This document shows positions 23,390 through 35,624 of a stretch of DNA of 64,000 nt, one piece after another. Both the position numbers and the translations under genes were made by a program. The number at the start of each line of letters is the position of its first letter. The stretch's first letter is position 1. Under the pieces are notes generated by a model that was not told where the DNA came from, did not search any database, and worked only from the letters and a program-made list of their open reading frames with translations. The stretch comes from Manihot esculenta (Eukaryota > Streptophyta > Magnoliopsida > Malpighiales > Euphorbiaceae): the NCBI RefSeq assembly GCF_001659605.2, contig NC_035170.2, forward strand, positions 24,482,190 to 24,546,189. Direction: 5' to 3'.

Positions 23390-24360
23390 CATGCTGAATT
23401 TACCAGGAACCAATGCATCATCTGTGGTTGTGTGTGTCGAAGCACTACCGACACCTATGGAAAGCCACAAGTAAAAAAAACAAAAAAAGTTCAGAGTTCT
23501 TCCTTGATCCAAATCAAATATATACCAATACAACGTTAGAGTTTTTTCATGTTGAATTTACCAGAACTCGACATATCATCCATAGTTGTAAGTGCCAAAG
23601 CACTACAAACACCTGTAGAAAGTCAAAGTTACAGATAAAAGGTTCATAGGTCTTTCTTGATCAACATCAAATATACTAAAACAACATTAGATTTCATGTT
23701 GAATTTACCAGAACCCAACGAATCATTTGTAGTTGTCTCTACCAAAGCACTACCCACACCTGTAGAAAGCCAAAAAATTAGAAAAAAAATTCAGAGTGCT
23801 TTCTTGATCCAAATCAAATATACCAACACAACTTTAGCATTTCATGTTAAATTTACCAAAACCCAACACATCATGGGTTGTTGTCTGTGCCAAAGCACTA
23901 CCCACTCCTATAGAAAGCCAAAAAACAAACAAAAGATTCGTAAGTCCTTCCTTTATCCAAATCAAATATACCAGCACAACATAGAGTTTCTTGGTGAATT
24001 TACTAAAACTCAATACATAATTTGTAGTTGTGTGCACCAAAGCACTATCTATACTTGTAGAAATCCAAAAAAAGAGAGAAAGGGTTTAGAATTATTCATT
24101 GATCCAAAACAAATATACCAAACACAACATTAGAGTTTCATGTTAATTTACCAGAACCCAACACATCAGTTGTAGTGTTGTGTGCCCAAGCACTGTCCAC
24201 GCCTGTAGAAAGCAAAAAATAAAAGGTTCATAATTCTTCCTAGACACAAATCAAATACACCAACACAACATTAGAGTTTCATGTTGAATTTATCAGAAAT
24301 CAACAGATCATCCGTAGTTGTGTGTGCCAAAGTGCTACCCACACCTATAGACAGCCACAA
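23390..24360 (-). repeat. Exon satellite: about seven ~150-bp tandem copies of exon E4
   Basis: Seven direct repeats of roughly 145-155 bp, each with one 51-nt E4-like exon and the same short intron (TTCTTCCTTGATCCAAATCA and so on). Exon 5' ends on the minus strand lie near 24349, 24204, 24059, 23911, 23763, 23613 and 23459. Many retain an acceptor (CTATAG/CTGTAG) and a GTAAAT-type donor, for example the copy at 23868-23911. Some carry substitutions. The repeat sits in the middle of gene copy 1. Confidence 0.8.
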
Positions 24361-25380
24361 AACGGGCTGTTTACCAAATCAAAGGATTTGAAAAAAATAA
24401 AACTCCCAAATCAGGGTTTGGGAAATTTTATTTCCTGAACCATGATGAAAATAGGCACCTCAGCAAAGATGGCCCACTTTACTGCATTAATGGATGCGGC
24501 AGAGACTACGGCACCTCATTAAAAAAAAATAAGGGCGATTTACTATTTAATCTCTAAATATTACCATTATTAATAAATTAATCCCTATATTTTTAGAAAC
24601 CTCTCAAAACGTCCTTATCTTTTCTTTCATTCAACGAAATAGAGAGAAAATTTTTAAAATCCAATTTTGCCATCAAATAAAACTCCTTATTTAGTTCTTA
24701 GATATTGCTATTATTAACAAGTCAGTTCTTACATTTTCAAAAATCTATTAAAACACTCTTATCTTTTCTCATAACTATTAAAACGTCTTTACATTTCTTT
24801 CCGTCAACGAAATAGTCTTCTCCTCAAAATAGAAGAAAAAAAAAAAGAACCAAATGATAATGATGACGATGAAGAAGAATCGATGAAGGAGGAGAAGAAG
24901 GGGTAATTTGGTCTTTTGCTATATTTTTAACGGCAGAAATAGACGGAAGGACTATTTTGTTGACGGAGAGAAAAAATGACGTTTTAATAAATTTCTGAAA
25001 ATGCAAAGACTGACTTGTTAATAATGTCAATACTCAGGGACTAAATTGTAAATTTCTCAAAAAATAAATAATAACATAATTTTATTGTTTTTTAATAAAT
25101 AGAGGGAGAATAATGAGGTTACCGCTTGCTATTTTTAAAATTTTTTATTTTAATTTTAATTAGGTTAAGTAATAAAATTATTTAATGGAAGTAAATAAAA
25201 AATATAATATTTTAATTTCTATAAAACGGTTTAACATAGGGAACATTACTTTTTCATATTTGAATTATGCTAAAATTAACAAATATGTCCTACTTTAAAG
25301 TTCAACAGTTTAGTCCCTATAATTTTATTCCATCAAATTAATTGTAAGATAAATTACCAAAATACCCTTAGAGATATGCT
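24361..25380. other. AT-rich insert between E4 copies
   Basis: Non-coding. It contains phrases typical of an AT-rich MITE or old element (24530-25100), including two related stretches around 24560-24680 and 24690-24810. No supported gene. Confidence 0.4.
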
Positions 25381-25660
25381 ACTTCTTCATCCTTGGATTA
25401 GGTTAAAATTAATACTTTTAGGATTTTCTATATTTTATCTAAATCACCAAGGCATGAGGAATAATCAAGCAATTAATCCCAAAAGCTCTCTTCTTGCCCT
25501 TCTATTTTCTCATAGTATTAGAGCCTTAAAGGCCTGAATCTAAATCCCTATTTCTCTTCTTTTCTGCCCTAATTTTCTGCCACACACATTGTTCTCATAA
25601 ACACGTGTGTGAGTCTGTTAGTCTCACCACCTGTTCCATAACCTTAGAGACCACAGTTTC
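25381..25660 (+). mobile_element. Copia LTR/leader fragment (plus orientation)
   Basis: Contains TTCTATTTTCTCATAGTATT then AGAGCC, an LTR end with a decayed tRNA-Met primer site, plus downstream leader. The same piece recurs in every exon unit of gene copy 2 (for example 34110-34370), so it was present before the duplications. Confidence 0.6.
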
Positions 25661-26263
25661 ATCTGGATTAGTTCAAAGACCCGACACAGCATCTAAAACC
25701 GTGCATGCCAAACCATTAGCAATGCCGTAGAAAGCCATAAAACAGACACAACATTCAGAGTTCTTAATCCAAATCAAACATTAAAGTTTCATGTTGAGAT
25801 GTACCAGGACCCAACATAGTATCCGTATTTGTGTGTGCCAAAGGACTACCCACGCCTGTACAAAGCCAGAAAACAAATAAAAGGTTCAGAGTTCTTCCTT
25901 GATCCAAATTAAATATAGCAATATCAGGCAAGAATCATATAGCATCCCAACCACGTAATCTCATTTTCACATACCCTGACTTATAGTTCCGAGCAATGAT
26001 CCACCACCATCACCATTCTGAATAAGAACTGGAGAAGGAGCTTGGTTAACTGCACCAAAACATGAAAATAACATCAAACAAGCTGCAGCTAGACAAGATA
26101 CTTAACTTGAATAAAAAAATCATGCCAAAATGCAATAAAAGCTGCATTTAAAGTCTTAAAATTCTGTTGAAACCTGCAAGATGACTGAAAGAAGTGGTAT
26201 CTGGTTGGGGTGGTGCACTACATGCTGGTGCAGGGGGACCAGCAGCCTGTATAGCAGGTGTTC
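25660..26263 (-). pseudogene. Full exon unit of copy 1 (E2, E3, E4, E4b)
   Basis: E2 26174-26263 (90 nt; TPAIQAAGPPAPACSAPPQP), E3 25975-26049 (75 nt), E4 25805-25855 (51 nt; GVGSPLAHTNTDTMLGPG) and a degraded E4b ending near 25724, whose acceptor reads CTACG instead of CTAAG. The first three are open and phase 1-1. This unit is the homologue of each of the seven units in gene copy 2. Confidence 0.68.
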
Positions 26264-26399
26264 CTGCAATAGAAGTTGAGCAATATACAATGTGAAGGAT
26301 TAAAAATCACAATACATTAAAATCAGTGATTAGTTTCTGGATGGACATAAGATTGGTATATAGTTTTGGGCATGAAGAACATTCTCAATGTAGGGCAGT

Positions 26400-27780
26400 C
26401 ACAAGTAACATCTCCCCTGACCAGCCAGATTTGTAACTGAACCATCAGCTATAGTTATTTTCTATCGCAAGGACAAGGGACGTAAGAAATAAATTTGTGT
26501 AGGGCATGGGTCACATGATCTATAGCTCAAGTCAATGCACAGGAATTTGAGATTTTATCCCAAGTAATAGAAATATAAGAAGATGGAAAACAAAAATTTA
26601 TAACACCGAAGCACCAATACCAGGAGGCTTTTGTAAAATTTCTAACAGACCTTTTAATTTCTCAATCTCTTCTTTGTTGAATTCAACATGTGTAGGATCC
26701 TCATTCCATGAATCTGTGATTGCCATATGGACCTGTCTCTGTCCATTTGACTGTCCACCTTTCTTTGAGTGTGTCTTATTCATGGCCTGAGGCTTGCCAT
26801 GAAGTATCCAGCACTTCTCTTTAGTATGCCGAGGCTTTTTGCACCATGTACACCACAATGAATCCTTGTTAAAAAGCTTTGACAACTCTGCTTGCCCGTT
26901 GCTCTCACCAACATGCTGCTCAAAGCTATAATTCTTGGTAGTAGTATTCCTAGATACCAAGGCAGAGCTCTCCACTCTTTGAGTTTCAATCGTAACTCCC
27001 CTTCTTCCTTCCTCAGCAAGAAAAATTGCTATTACCTCATCCAAAGATGGCAACTCTTCTTTTCCAAGCACTTGTGCTCTTAGCGCATCAAACTTAATGT
27101 TCAATCCTGCAAGCAAGTTATAAATCCGATCTTCTTCAACATACCTTTTATGAATGGCTGCATCCTCACTACATTTCATCTGGATCCATTGATAATGATC
27201 CATCTCCTGCCATAAACTTTTCAAGCAATTGGAATACTCTGTCACTGATCGATTTCCTTGTTTGGTGGCTGAGATTTTGGTCTTAATCTGATAAATTTGT
27301 GCAGCGTCATGAATATTCTGCAATTCTCCCATTGAAACAGACTTGTTGTTGTTAGTCAGAGGCGCTACAGAGATGTTACTGGTTTCTGCAACTTCTGACA
27401 TGGCTATTTCGTGGAACAAAGATGCGCCAAACAAAGTAGTACGGCTCAAAGACTGTTTTTTTAACAGAAATACAAAGATCACCACGCTCTATTTGGTGAA
27501 GCAAAACTGAGTTTCACCAATTCTGTTCAGGAAAAAGAAAAAGAAAAAGAAAGAAAAGAAAAGAGAGATCAATGAGCAATGGGACTTTGAAAAGTAGCAT
27601 AAGGCTTTGATACCATATTATTTGGAGAACAAATCTCATGTACATATCATTCAAGCACTAATATAGATTTCGACACTGGACATAACTGTACACCTATATT
27701 TTCCTGCAACTATCACTAATTAAGAGAGAATTCAACAAAGAAAACATGTAATATAAACTAAGTACAGGGAGTACAAGTTG
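26400..27780 (-). mobile_element. Truncated copia element in the first intron of copy 1
   Basis: On the minus strand: an LTR remnant (about 27780-27620), a decayed primer site TGGTATCAAAGCC (27618-27606), gag (27485-26598) and then a protease-like stretch near 26510-26400 (a GATCACATGACC block). RT and integrase are absent. The same truncated insertion occurs at the same intron position in gene copy 2 (45600-46910), so it predates their duplication. Confidence 0.75.
26598..27485 (-). pseudogene. Copia gag with internal deletion
   Basis: 295-residue frame. It contains a UBN2/copia gag region (IKTKISATKQGNRSVTEYSN then SLWQEMD) and a CCHC knuckle (CTWCKKPRHTKEKC). Compared with the 372-residue homologue at 45792-46910 it lacks about 95 residues between GELQNI and AAQIY, so it is internally deleted. 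It is not part of the host gene. Confidence 0.82.
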
Positions 27781-28155
27781 TTGGAGAAAAGTTAACAATA
27801 TCTCAAAGCAAGTTTCCATTATCAAGATTCCAGCACAAGTTTTAATTAATAGTTTATATGAGTTTTGCAGAACATGCGATCATAAAAAGAAGCAGCTCAT
27901 TATGATCTGGAAGAGTTGAACTGTTAATCTAGATAAAACCTAATACACCACATGAATACTCATTGATGCACAAGATCCATGCCCGTACATGACATGAATA
28001 TCAACTTTGGTATAATATCCATACCCAAAAGCTCTGAAAATTCTGCTTTCTCAACCTAAATGAAAAAAAAAAATGGAGAACAAAACCCAGAAATCTACAC
28101 GCTCTGAAATGAATATACCCAGATATGTAAATTACAATCTAAGAGAAAATCCTAC

Positions 28156-28177
28156 CTCCAGAGCTTCAGCGAGGCAT
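28156..28177 (-). pseudogene. First exon, copy 1 (stop at codon 4)
   Basis: ATG at 28177-28175, then Pro, Arg, TGA (28168-28166), Ser, Ser, Gly and donor GTAGG. Arabidopsis-type homologues begin MPRRSSGG, so the TGA is a CGA-to-TGA change. The same nonsense codon is in the 47.6-kb copy. Confidence 0.65.
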
Positions 28178-28199
28178 GGTCAGTGAGTTAAGAAGGTGA

Positions 28200-28205
<6 letters not shown>

Positions 28206-28233
<28 letters not shown>
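28206..28233. repeat. (GA)n microsatellite
   Basis: About 14 GA repeats immediately upstream of the copy-1 first exon (CT-rich 5' UTR on the transcribed strand). Confidence 0.9.
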
Positions 28234-28237
<4 letters not shown>

Positions 28238-28399
28238 TCTGCATTTTGTTTGCTTGTGGACCTCTGAAGTAAGAACAAAGTCCACTAGTCAGACTACTTC
28301 GTAAGGAAGTAGTTTGGACACGCTTTGGTAAGGCCGGTAGTATGATAACAACGCACGTGGCAATAAATTATTGGCTTGAGTTTTGCTCAGTTTAAAAAA

Positions 28400-31300
28400 A
28401 TTAAATCAGATTTTGAAAATAAACTTTGGCTTTTGATTGATGAGAAAAGAAAGAAAAAGCCAAAGTTTTTGTTTTTCTAATTGTGGTTGAAGTAAAGATA
28501 TTAATTTAAATTAAGTTAACTAAAAAAAATTTTGAATAATATTTTATTTATTTTATAAATTTAGTAAAGTTATTTTATTTATTTACATCACAAATTATTA
28601 TAAGTTATTTAGAAATTTAATTATTAAATTTTTAAAATTAAATTAATTTAGTTAATAAGAGCTTAAATATCCATTATAAGCCCTATTTTTAGAAGTTTAA
28701 ATCTTAAGTGGCTATTTGTCCAAATATGGAAAAAAAATGAAAAAGAAAAAAAAAGTAATGAAAAATAAAGGAGGAAATTAACTTTTATTTTTTCTATTTA
28801 TTTACCTTTTAAATTTTTGTATGTTTAAAAAAAAATTATATTTTAAAAATATTTTTTATAAAAAATACTTTTTAAAAAATATTTTCTAACGAAATAATTT
28901 ATTTTTTATTATTTAATTTTAATTTAAAAAATAAAATTTATTAATAAATTCATATATAAAGAATTCAAAATATAAAAAATAACTTTTTTTCAAAAAAATA
29001 TTTTCTTTGAAGTGGTTTACTTTTTAAAAAAACTTTTACTAAAATTTTTTAGTATTTAAAATGCAGAAAATATAAAAAATATTTTTTGTAAAATAAATGA
29101 AATTTAAATTTAAAAAAAAAATAAAAAAGAGAGATTTTGCTTTGAATACGTAAAATTATATACTTCTTTTATTTTAACAAAAACAATCTGAAAGTTTTAA
29201 TTATTTTTTACTCTCCTCTTTCCAAGTGGAAAATATATTTTTCCTTTCCATTCAATAGTTTTTTTTCTCTGCTTGTAAAAAATAATTTGTATTGAAAAAA
29301 TATTTTTTATAGAAATGTTAACCTATTTTTAATTATTTAATTTTAATTTAAAAAATAAAATTTATTAATAAATTTATCTATTATTTAAAAATAGATAATA
29401 ATTTTTTTATATAAATTAATTTTATAATTAGTTAAGAAAATCTTAAAAGATATATATAAAATCTATTGATATTAATTTTTTTAAGTAAGGATATAAATTA
29501 GATGATAATTTTATTATTTAAATTAATTTTGGAGTTTGTTAAAAAAATTAAAAGAATTATTTAAATTAATAAAAATACAATTACACTAATTTTAAAATTA
29601 AAATTATTAAAATAATATATTTAAATATTAGATAATTATTAAAATAATAAATTCATGTTTTTTAAGTAAAAATTAAAATATAAAGTTAAATTTAATTAGT
29701 GAGAATTAAAAATATTAATGAAATAAAAAAAATTAAAAATAAAATTACTATTATTCAATATTTTAATTTAATTGATTTTTATTTAAATTACTATTATTTT
29801 TAAATATATAATAATTATATCTTTACGTAAATTATAAAAAATAACTTTCTTTTTAAACCATTCTAATATGTAATATTATATTTTCAAACATTATTATTTA
29901 TTTTTTTATAAATTTATTTTTATATTTTTATAAATTTATTTATTATATATAAATAATAAATTAAAAAATAATTTTATATTTATTTTATATATATATGAAA
30001 AATAAAAATTGAAATTTATATATTTAAATATCTATTGAAAAAAAAAGAAGAATCAATATTTTTATTTTAATATCTAAAAAAATTAAATTAAATATGATTT
30101 TACAGTATTTTATATTAATGTTTATATTTTATCAATTATATTTTTATAAAACGAATAATTATTTAAAAATAATTTTATAAAATATAATATATAAATATAT
30201 AAAACGACAACGTATAAGTCACATTAATAAATACTACTTTATTCTAAAACTCAATACTTGTAGGAAGGGTGTTTTTGTACTTTTCTTCATTGATTTCTTT
30301 TTTAAAATTTCTTCGCATAATTATAAACAGAATGCGGAACTCATTTTTTCATAAATAAATACTTTGGCAAAGAATGTAAGATACGATTTCTTAATTAATA
30401 ATAAATTAAAAAATAATCTACCTATAATCTTATCATTTAAGATATTATTATTGTTACTATTTTAAAATTAAAATTTTAATATTTATAAAAACTAAACCAT
30501 TTTGAATAAAAATTAATTTGAATCAAACCGATTTAATTTAATTAATTAGAATTTATAATCAATTTTTTATTTTTTATATTTTATTTTTAGTGTTTTAAAA
30601 TTATATATTTTAAAATTTCATAAAATTTATCAAATTCATATTTTTAAATACATATTTATTTAATTAATTTATAAAATATATTTTTATTTTATTATTAGTG
30701 AGAGAAATTTATTATTTAATTTTTATAATATAATTAATTAATTAACTTTAAAAAATAAATTAAACTTAAAAGATATATTAATTAGTAATTTCTTTAATTA
30801 TAAAATATTTTATTATTTACTTTATAATACAAAAAATAATTAATTAGTTGTTATTTTTTAATATTTTAATTTTTTTAAGAAAAATTTATAATATGAAAAG
30901 TTTTATTAATTAATTTTATTTTTAAAAAATATATTAAAATATTTTTATAATATTAAAAATATATTCATCATGATATTATTAATTTTAACCGTTAAATATT
31001 TTATTATTTAATACTTATAATAAAAAAATTATTATTTGATTTCTCAATTTTATAAAATTATCTATTATTCATTCACATGGAAAACATTTAAACTTTTTTT
31101 ATAACACTGAATAGTTAAAATTAATTAAAAAAATTAATTAATAAATTTTTTTAAAATTTTAAAAATATATTAATATATATTTTAAAAATTAATAGATTAA
31201 TAAGTAAAATTTTTTATATTACAAAAATTAAATAATAATTTTTATTATTATAATAATTAATCATTAAAATTAATAAAAATAAATTTTAATATATTTTTTA

Positions 31301-32200
31301 AAATTAAAAAACTAATTAAATAAATTATTTTACATCGCATAGATCAAATGATAATTTTTCATTATAATATCATACATACTACGTAAACAAAATTTATAAA
31401 TTTATTATTTATTTTGATGTATAACTCTATAAAATTATTTATATATTTATTTTATTATTAAATATTTTATTTTTAAAAAATATTTTATTTCTTATTTTTA
31501 TATAAAAATTGATATTTATTTTTATACAAATAATTTTTCAAAAACTATTTTTAAAAAGCGAATAACAAAAATCGAAAAACTGTACTTAGTTTTAAGGAAA
31601 CACAAAACGAAAATCATAAACTGTCATTTCATTTTATTCTTATCTGATTTCAATCTATTTCTACCATAGCCCATGAAAAAGACCAAATGAAAAAGACCAA
31701 ACTAAATCTGATCTAGACTCAAAAAACAAATAAACAAATCCTATTTAATTTTTTCATAAAAAATTCACTTTTATTTATTTTTAGAGATGATTCAATTTAA
31801 AATTAAACCAAATTAAATAAATTAAAATTTTAAATTATAATATTTATAAAATTCAAATTAAATTAATTTTAATTAAAAATTAAATCAAACCGAATCCATA
31901 TAATTCAATTTAAATTAATTTAATCAATTTAAATTTTTAATAATTTTTTATTTTTATACTTTATTTTTAATATTTTAAAATTTAATTAAAATATTTTAAC
32001 ATTACTGAGCGATTCAATTTTTTTTTTTTCTGATTAAAATCAAACCGAACTAAAATAATTGAAAATTTTAAAATTAAAAATTAAACCAAATTGAAATAAA
32101 TAAAAAACTAAATTAAATTTACAAATTAATTCAATCCAATGAAAATTTTCAGTTTGAATCGGGAAAGTCCATAATGCAAGCTTTTCCCTATCTGTAAGAT
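28400..32200. other. Highly AT-rich intergenic DNA with MITE-like fragments
   Basis: About 3.8 kb of A/T-dominated sequence without credible frames. It contains repeated phrases such as AAAATAATTTATATTTAAAA and, at 30480-30560 and 31780-32160, copies of the AATCAAACCGA/TCGGTTTGA family better seen at 53784-54245. Confidence 0.5.
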
Positions 32201-32339
32201 TTTCAGTTCTCCACCGTTACTCCAACACAAAGAAGAACTGTTTGAATTAATTACTGTTACTCCAAACACCAAATCCAAATAGGAACTACACATGGAAACC
32301 GAAATTCCACAAAAATAAATTACATGAAGAATTAAATTT

Positions 32340-33115
32340 TTTTTGGAAATTTTGTTTATATATGAACACAGAAGAATCCTTTGATCTTCTTCTTCTTCTT
32401 CTTATGTCCCTTCTCCTTAAAACCCATTTCATCCACAAACCCACTCCGTTGAATCTCACAAACCTACATTAATGATGTCTCACAAATATTCAGTAGCCGG
32501 AAGAAATAAGGCACAAAATCAAAACCTGCAAACTTAGCATCAAATCCCAACAAGCACATGCTTTCACACATTGAAACTATAACATGAATTACAACTCCAG
32601 CAAACCACAAACAAGGCAGTCACAATACTGCCGACAAAACTCAAGATGCAAAGCTCATAGAGGTTGAGAGATCCAATGCAGCACAAGCCACCTGATTAGT
32701 ATTTAAATTGAGGTTGAAAGAGTTCTAAGAATAGTTTTAAGATAAAAAAAAAAAAAGAAAAAAAAAATTAATTGCATTAACTTACATATCTGTCATAGCA
32801 GGTTACATGGACATTTATTAGTATTTAAATTGAGGTTAAAAGGGTTTTAAGAATAGTGACTAAATAAAAAATACACCCAATTGAATTGTTTAACATAATT
32901 TTTTCAAAGAACCGAAAATCAGAAATAAGAGGTGCTCTTTGCTTCCAACTCGAGCCAGATAACAGTAACACAGAAAATAACGAGTCAATGTCATAATGTT
33001 AAGGCCGCCACCACCACTCACAAGAGAAACAAGGGCTGAAAAGAAGGAAATAACGGTTTACTTACATGTTGCAAACAAATCAGCACTTTTCCATCAATAG
33101 GCAACATTCCTTTGG
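32340..33115. other. 3' flank of gene copy 2
   Basis: 32940-33060 is homologous to 21690-21800 (CAGTAACAC, AAAATAACGAGTCA, ACAAGGGCT blocks), so the two gene copies share 3' flanking DNA. Two direct copies of about 50 bp occur at 32695-32745 and 32816-32866 (TAGTATTTAAATTGAGGTT). A CTT-rich run lies at 32385-32404. No gene. Confidence 0.5.
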
Positions 33116-33850
33116 CTAATGTTGCTTGTCTTTGGCTTGAGTGGACGTGGGTGCAGCTGCCGAATGTTGCTTGCCATTGGCTGGTTCAGGCGCCTCCCCT
33201 TCCACCTCCTGCTGAATGTTAACATTTGCTACGACAGCATCAAAAGCTGTGCGAACCACAAAACTAGCCACTCCTTGCAAAGCCAGAAAACAGATAAAAG
33301 ATTCAGAGTTTCTTCCTAGATAACAAAATCAAATATACCAACACAACGTTAGTGTTTCAAGTTGAATTGTACCAGGACCCAACACAGCACCAATAGCTGT
33401 GTGCCCCAAAACAGTAACCACTCCTGTAGAAAGCCAGAACAGAGATGAAAGGTTCAGAATTCTTCCTTCATCCAAGTTGAATATATGAATACCAAGCAAG
33501 AAACAAATAGTAATTTCCATGCAAAATACACCAATCACTTCTTCACATACCTTGACCTATGGCTCTCAGAAATGATCTACCTCCACCACCACCGCTCTGA
33601 ACAGGATCTGGAGGAGGATCTTCGTTAACTGCAACAAAACATGAAAGTAGCATCAAATAACCTGCTGCTAGTTAAGATACTTATCCTGAACCAGAGAATA
33701 TCATATCAAAATACAATAAAAAGGCTACATGTTTAAAAATCTCAAAATTCTTACTGAAACCTGCAAAATGATTCAAAGAAACATCATCTGGTAGGGGTGG
33801 TGGGTCGCATGCTGGTGCAGAGCAAGCAGCAGCCTGAGGAGCAGGTCTTC
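33116..33850 (-). pseudogene. Exon unit 7 and terminal exon of copy 2
   Basis: E2 33761-33850, E3 33551-33628, E4 33373-33423 and terminal exon 33116-33273, all with intact GT-AG signals. E2 reads RPAPQAAACSAPACDPPP; E3 ends FLRAIGQ. The terminal exon starts VASFVVRTAFDAVVANV, as E4b does, then an acidic and Ala/Thr-rich tail ending in KDKQH and TAG. This makes an exon chain that is open from E2 to stop. The CHCH domain expected at this end in the family is absent. Confidence 0.68.
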
Positions 33851-33869
33851 CTACAACAGAATTTGAGAA

Positions 33870-34370
33870 ATAACTATTAACATTTGGAGCAAAAATCTTA
33901 TGTACATATCATCAAGAACTATACAAATAGACAATATTCCTAATTCTACAACAGAAAAGAATCGGTTTTAAGAAGGGGCTGTACACAGTTGTCCACACAG
34001 CTTTACACTTTTCCACACTCTCCCCAAGCTATAGCATGGATACAATCCATGCCAAGCTTGCTGGTTAATCTCCATGTTAGGAAATCAAATGAATTATGCA
34101 GGATGATTAGAACTTAATTAGGAATATTATTTGCTAGTAATTATGTATTTTTTCCTCTTTAAGATTTTCTGTGTCCTATTTAAATACTCGAGGCTTGAGA
34201 GAATAGTCAAGCAATTAGTTCCAAAAGCACTCTTCTTACCCTTCTATTTTCTCATGCTATTACAGCCTCAAAGGCATGAATCTAAGTCCTATTTCTCCTC
34301 TTCTTTTTTGCCCTAATTTTCCACCACATAATATTCTCATATACAGATATAGGTGTGTGCAAAGACTCTG
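33870..34370. mobile_element. Opposed copia LTR fragments inside the exon array
   Basis: The left half is a minus-oriented LTR end (GGAGCAAAAATCTTATGTAC) with the polypurine-tract side near 34020 (CACTCTCCCCAAGC, the complement of a GAGGGGGAG-type tract). The right half is a plus-oriented LTR starting TGTTAGGAAATC at about 34076 and ending TTCTCA near 34255, followed by a decayed primer site. The same pair occurs between all units of gene copy 2. Confidence 0.62.
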
Positions 34371-34389
34371 GAACCCCCTCCAGCGGTCC

Positions 34390-35042
34390 CATAACCTTAA
34401 AGACCACAGTTTCTTTTTTATTTGTACGAAGATCCAACACAACAAATAAAACTGTAAGTGCCAAACCAGTAGCCATGCCTCAGAAAACAAGAAAACATAT
34501 AAAAGATTCATAGTTCTTCCGTGATCCAAATCAGATATACCAACACAATATCAAAGTTATATATCGAATTGTAACAGGACCCAACGCAGCATCTGGAGTT
34601 TTGTGTGCCAGAGCACTACCCATGCCTATAAAAAGCCAGAATTAGAAAAAAAATAAAAAATTCACAGCTCTTCCTTGATGCAAATCAAATATACCAATAT
34701 CAGGCAAGGAACATATGGCATCACAATAACCCAATCTGTTTTTCACATACCCTGACCAATGGTTTCAAGCAATGATCCACCACCACCACTCTGAACAGGA
34801 GCTGGAGGAACAGCTTGGTTAACTGCATCAAATCATGAAAGCACATCAAATAAAATGTTTCTAAGCAAGATGCTTATCCTGAATCAGAGAAAATCATATC
34901 AAGGTACAATAAAAAGGGTACATGTTTTAAAAAATCATAAAATTCATGCTAAAACCTGAGAGATGATTTGAAGAAACAATATCTGGTTGGGGTGGTGGGC
35001 TGTGACATGGTGCATGGCAAGCAGCAGCTTGAGCAGGTCTTC
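34390..35042 (-). pseudogene. Exon unit 6 of copy 2
   Basis: E2 34956-35042 (87 nt), E3 34751-34822 (72 nt), E4 34575-34625 (51 nt) and E4b starting at 34478. The E4b frame is open (MATGLALTVLFVVLDLRTN). The E4 donor has changed from GT to TT. Confidence 0.65.
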
Positions 35043-35064
35043 CTGCAATAGAAGTTTAGCAAAA

Positions 35065-35610
35065 AATTGTCATTATTTGGAGCAGAAATCTTATGTACAA
35101 TTCATCAGAACTGATACAAATTTATACCCAATATTACTTATTCTACAACAGAAAAGAAACCAGGTTTAAGGAGACATAAACCTAGGCTTTATGGAGCATT
35201 ATGCATGCACAGTTCTCTACAGAGTGGTAAACCTACATTGTATTGTACCACACTCCCCTCAAGCTGGTGAATGGAAGCAATCCATTCCAAGCTTGCTGAT
35301 TAATCTTTGTGTTAAGAAATATTGCTGCATTAGATTAGGGAAATCATAATAAATCATGAAGGATCATTAGAACTTAATTAGGAACATCATTTGCCAGTAA
35401 TTATATATTTTTTCCTAATTAAATACCAAAGACTTGAGAGCATAGTCAAGCAATTAGTTCCAAAAGCTCTCTTCTTACCCTTCTATTTTCTCATGCTATT
35501 ACTGTCTCAAAGGCCTGAATCTAAGTCCCCATTTCTCCTCTTCCTTTTTGCTCTAATCTTTTGCCATACATGACATTCTCATATACAGGTGTGTGAGAAT
35601 TACAAACTCT
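35065..35610. mobile_element. Opposed copia LTR fragments
   Basis: Same arrangement as 33870-34370, with CACTCCCCTCAAGCTGG near 35250 (polypurine side, minus orientation) and a plus-oriented LTR to about 35505. Confidence 0.6.
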
Positions 35611-35624
35611 CACCACCTGTCCCA

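Larger units (their letters stand above)
21898..28177 (-). pseudogene. CHCHD2/MIX17-like gene copy 1 with amplified exons, no CHCH domain
   Basis: Minus-strand exons inferred from frame and GT-AG signals: E1 28156-28177, E2 26174-26263, E3 25975-26049, E4 25805-25855, a satellite of E4 copies at 23390-24360, then E3 22598-22663, E4 22413-22463, E4b 22223-22312 and terminal 21898-22139. E2 is Pro/Ala-rich, E3 has GGASLLGTIGQG, and E4 has the G-V-G-S-A-L-A-H-T pattern followed by D-A-V-L-G-P-G. Together these match the N-terminal and hydrophobic middle regions of plant CHCHD2/MIX17 proteins. E1 reads M-P-R-stop because of TGA at 28166-28168. The CHCH exon is replaced by an unrelated basic tail. 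A copia gag fragment sits in the first intron. Protein output is doubtful. Confidence 0.72.

Noticed and set aside
23413..24133. Plus-strand frames of 78 and 158 residues in the exon satellite
   Set aside because: Antisense of the E4 repeats; the periodic frames reflect the repeat unit. The splice signals and family similarity are on the minus strand.
23390..24360. Regular ~150-bp repeats considered as a CRISPR-like or centromeric satellite
   Set aside because: Each unit contains a splice-flanked copy of exon E4 and the array is short and local. Exon-satellite is the better explanation.
28400..32200. Long AT-rich tract considered as an organellar insertion
   Set aside because: No organellar genes or conserved blocks; composition matches the other intergenic tracts of the window.
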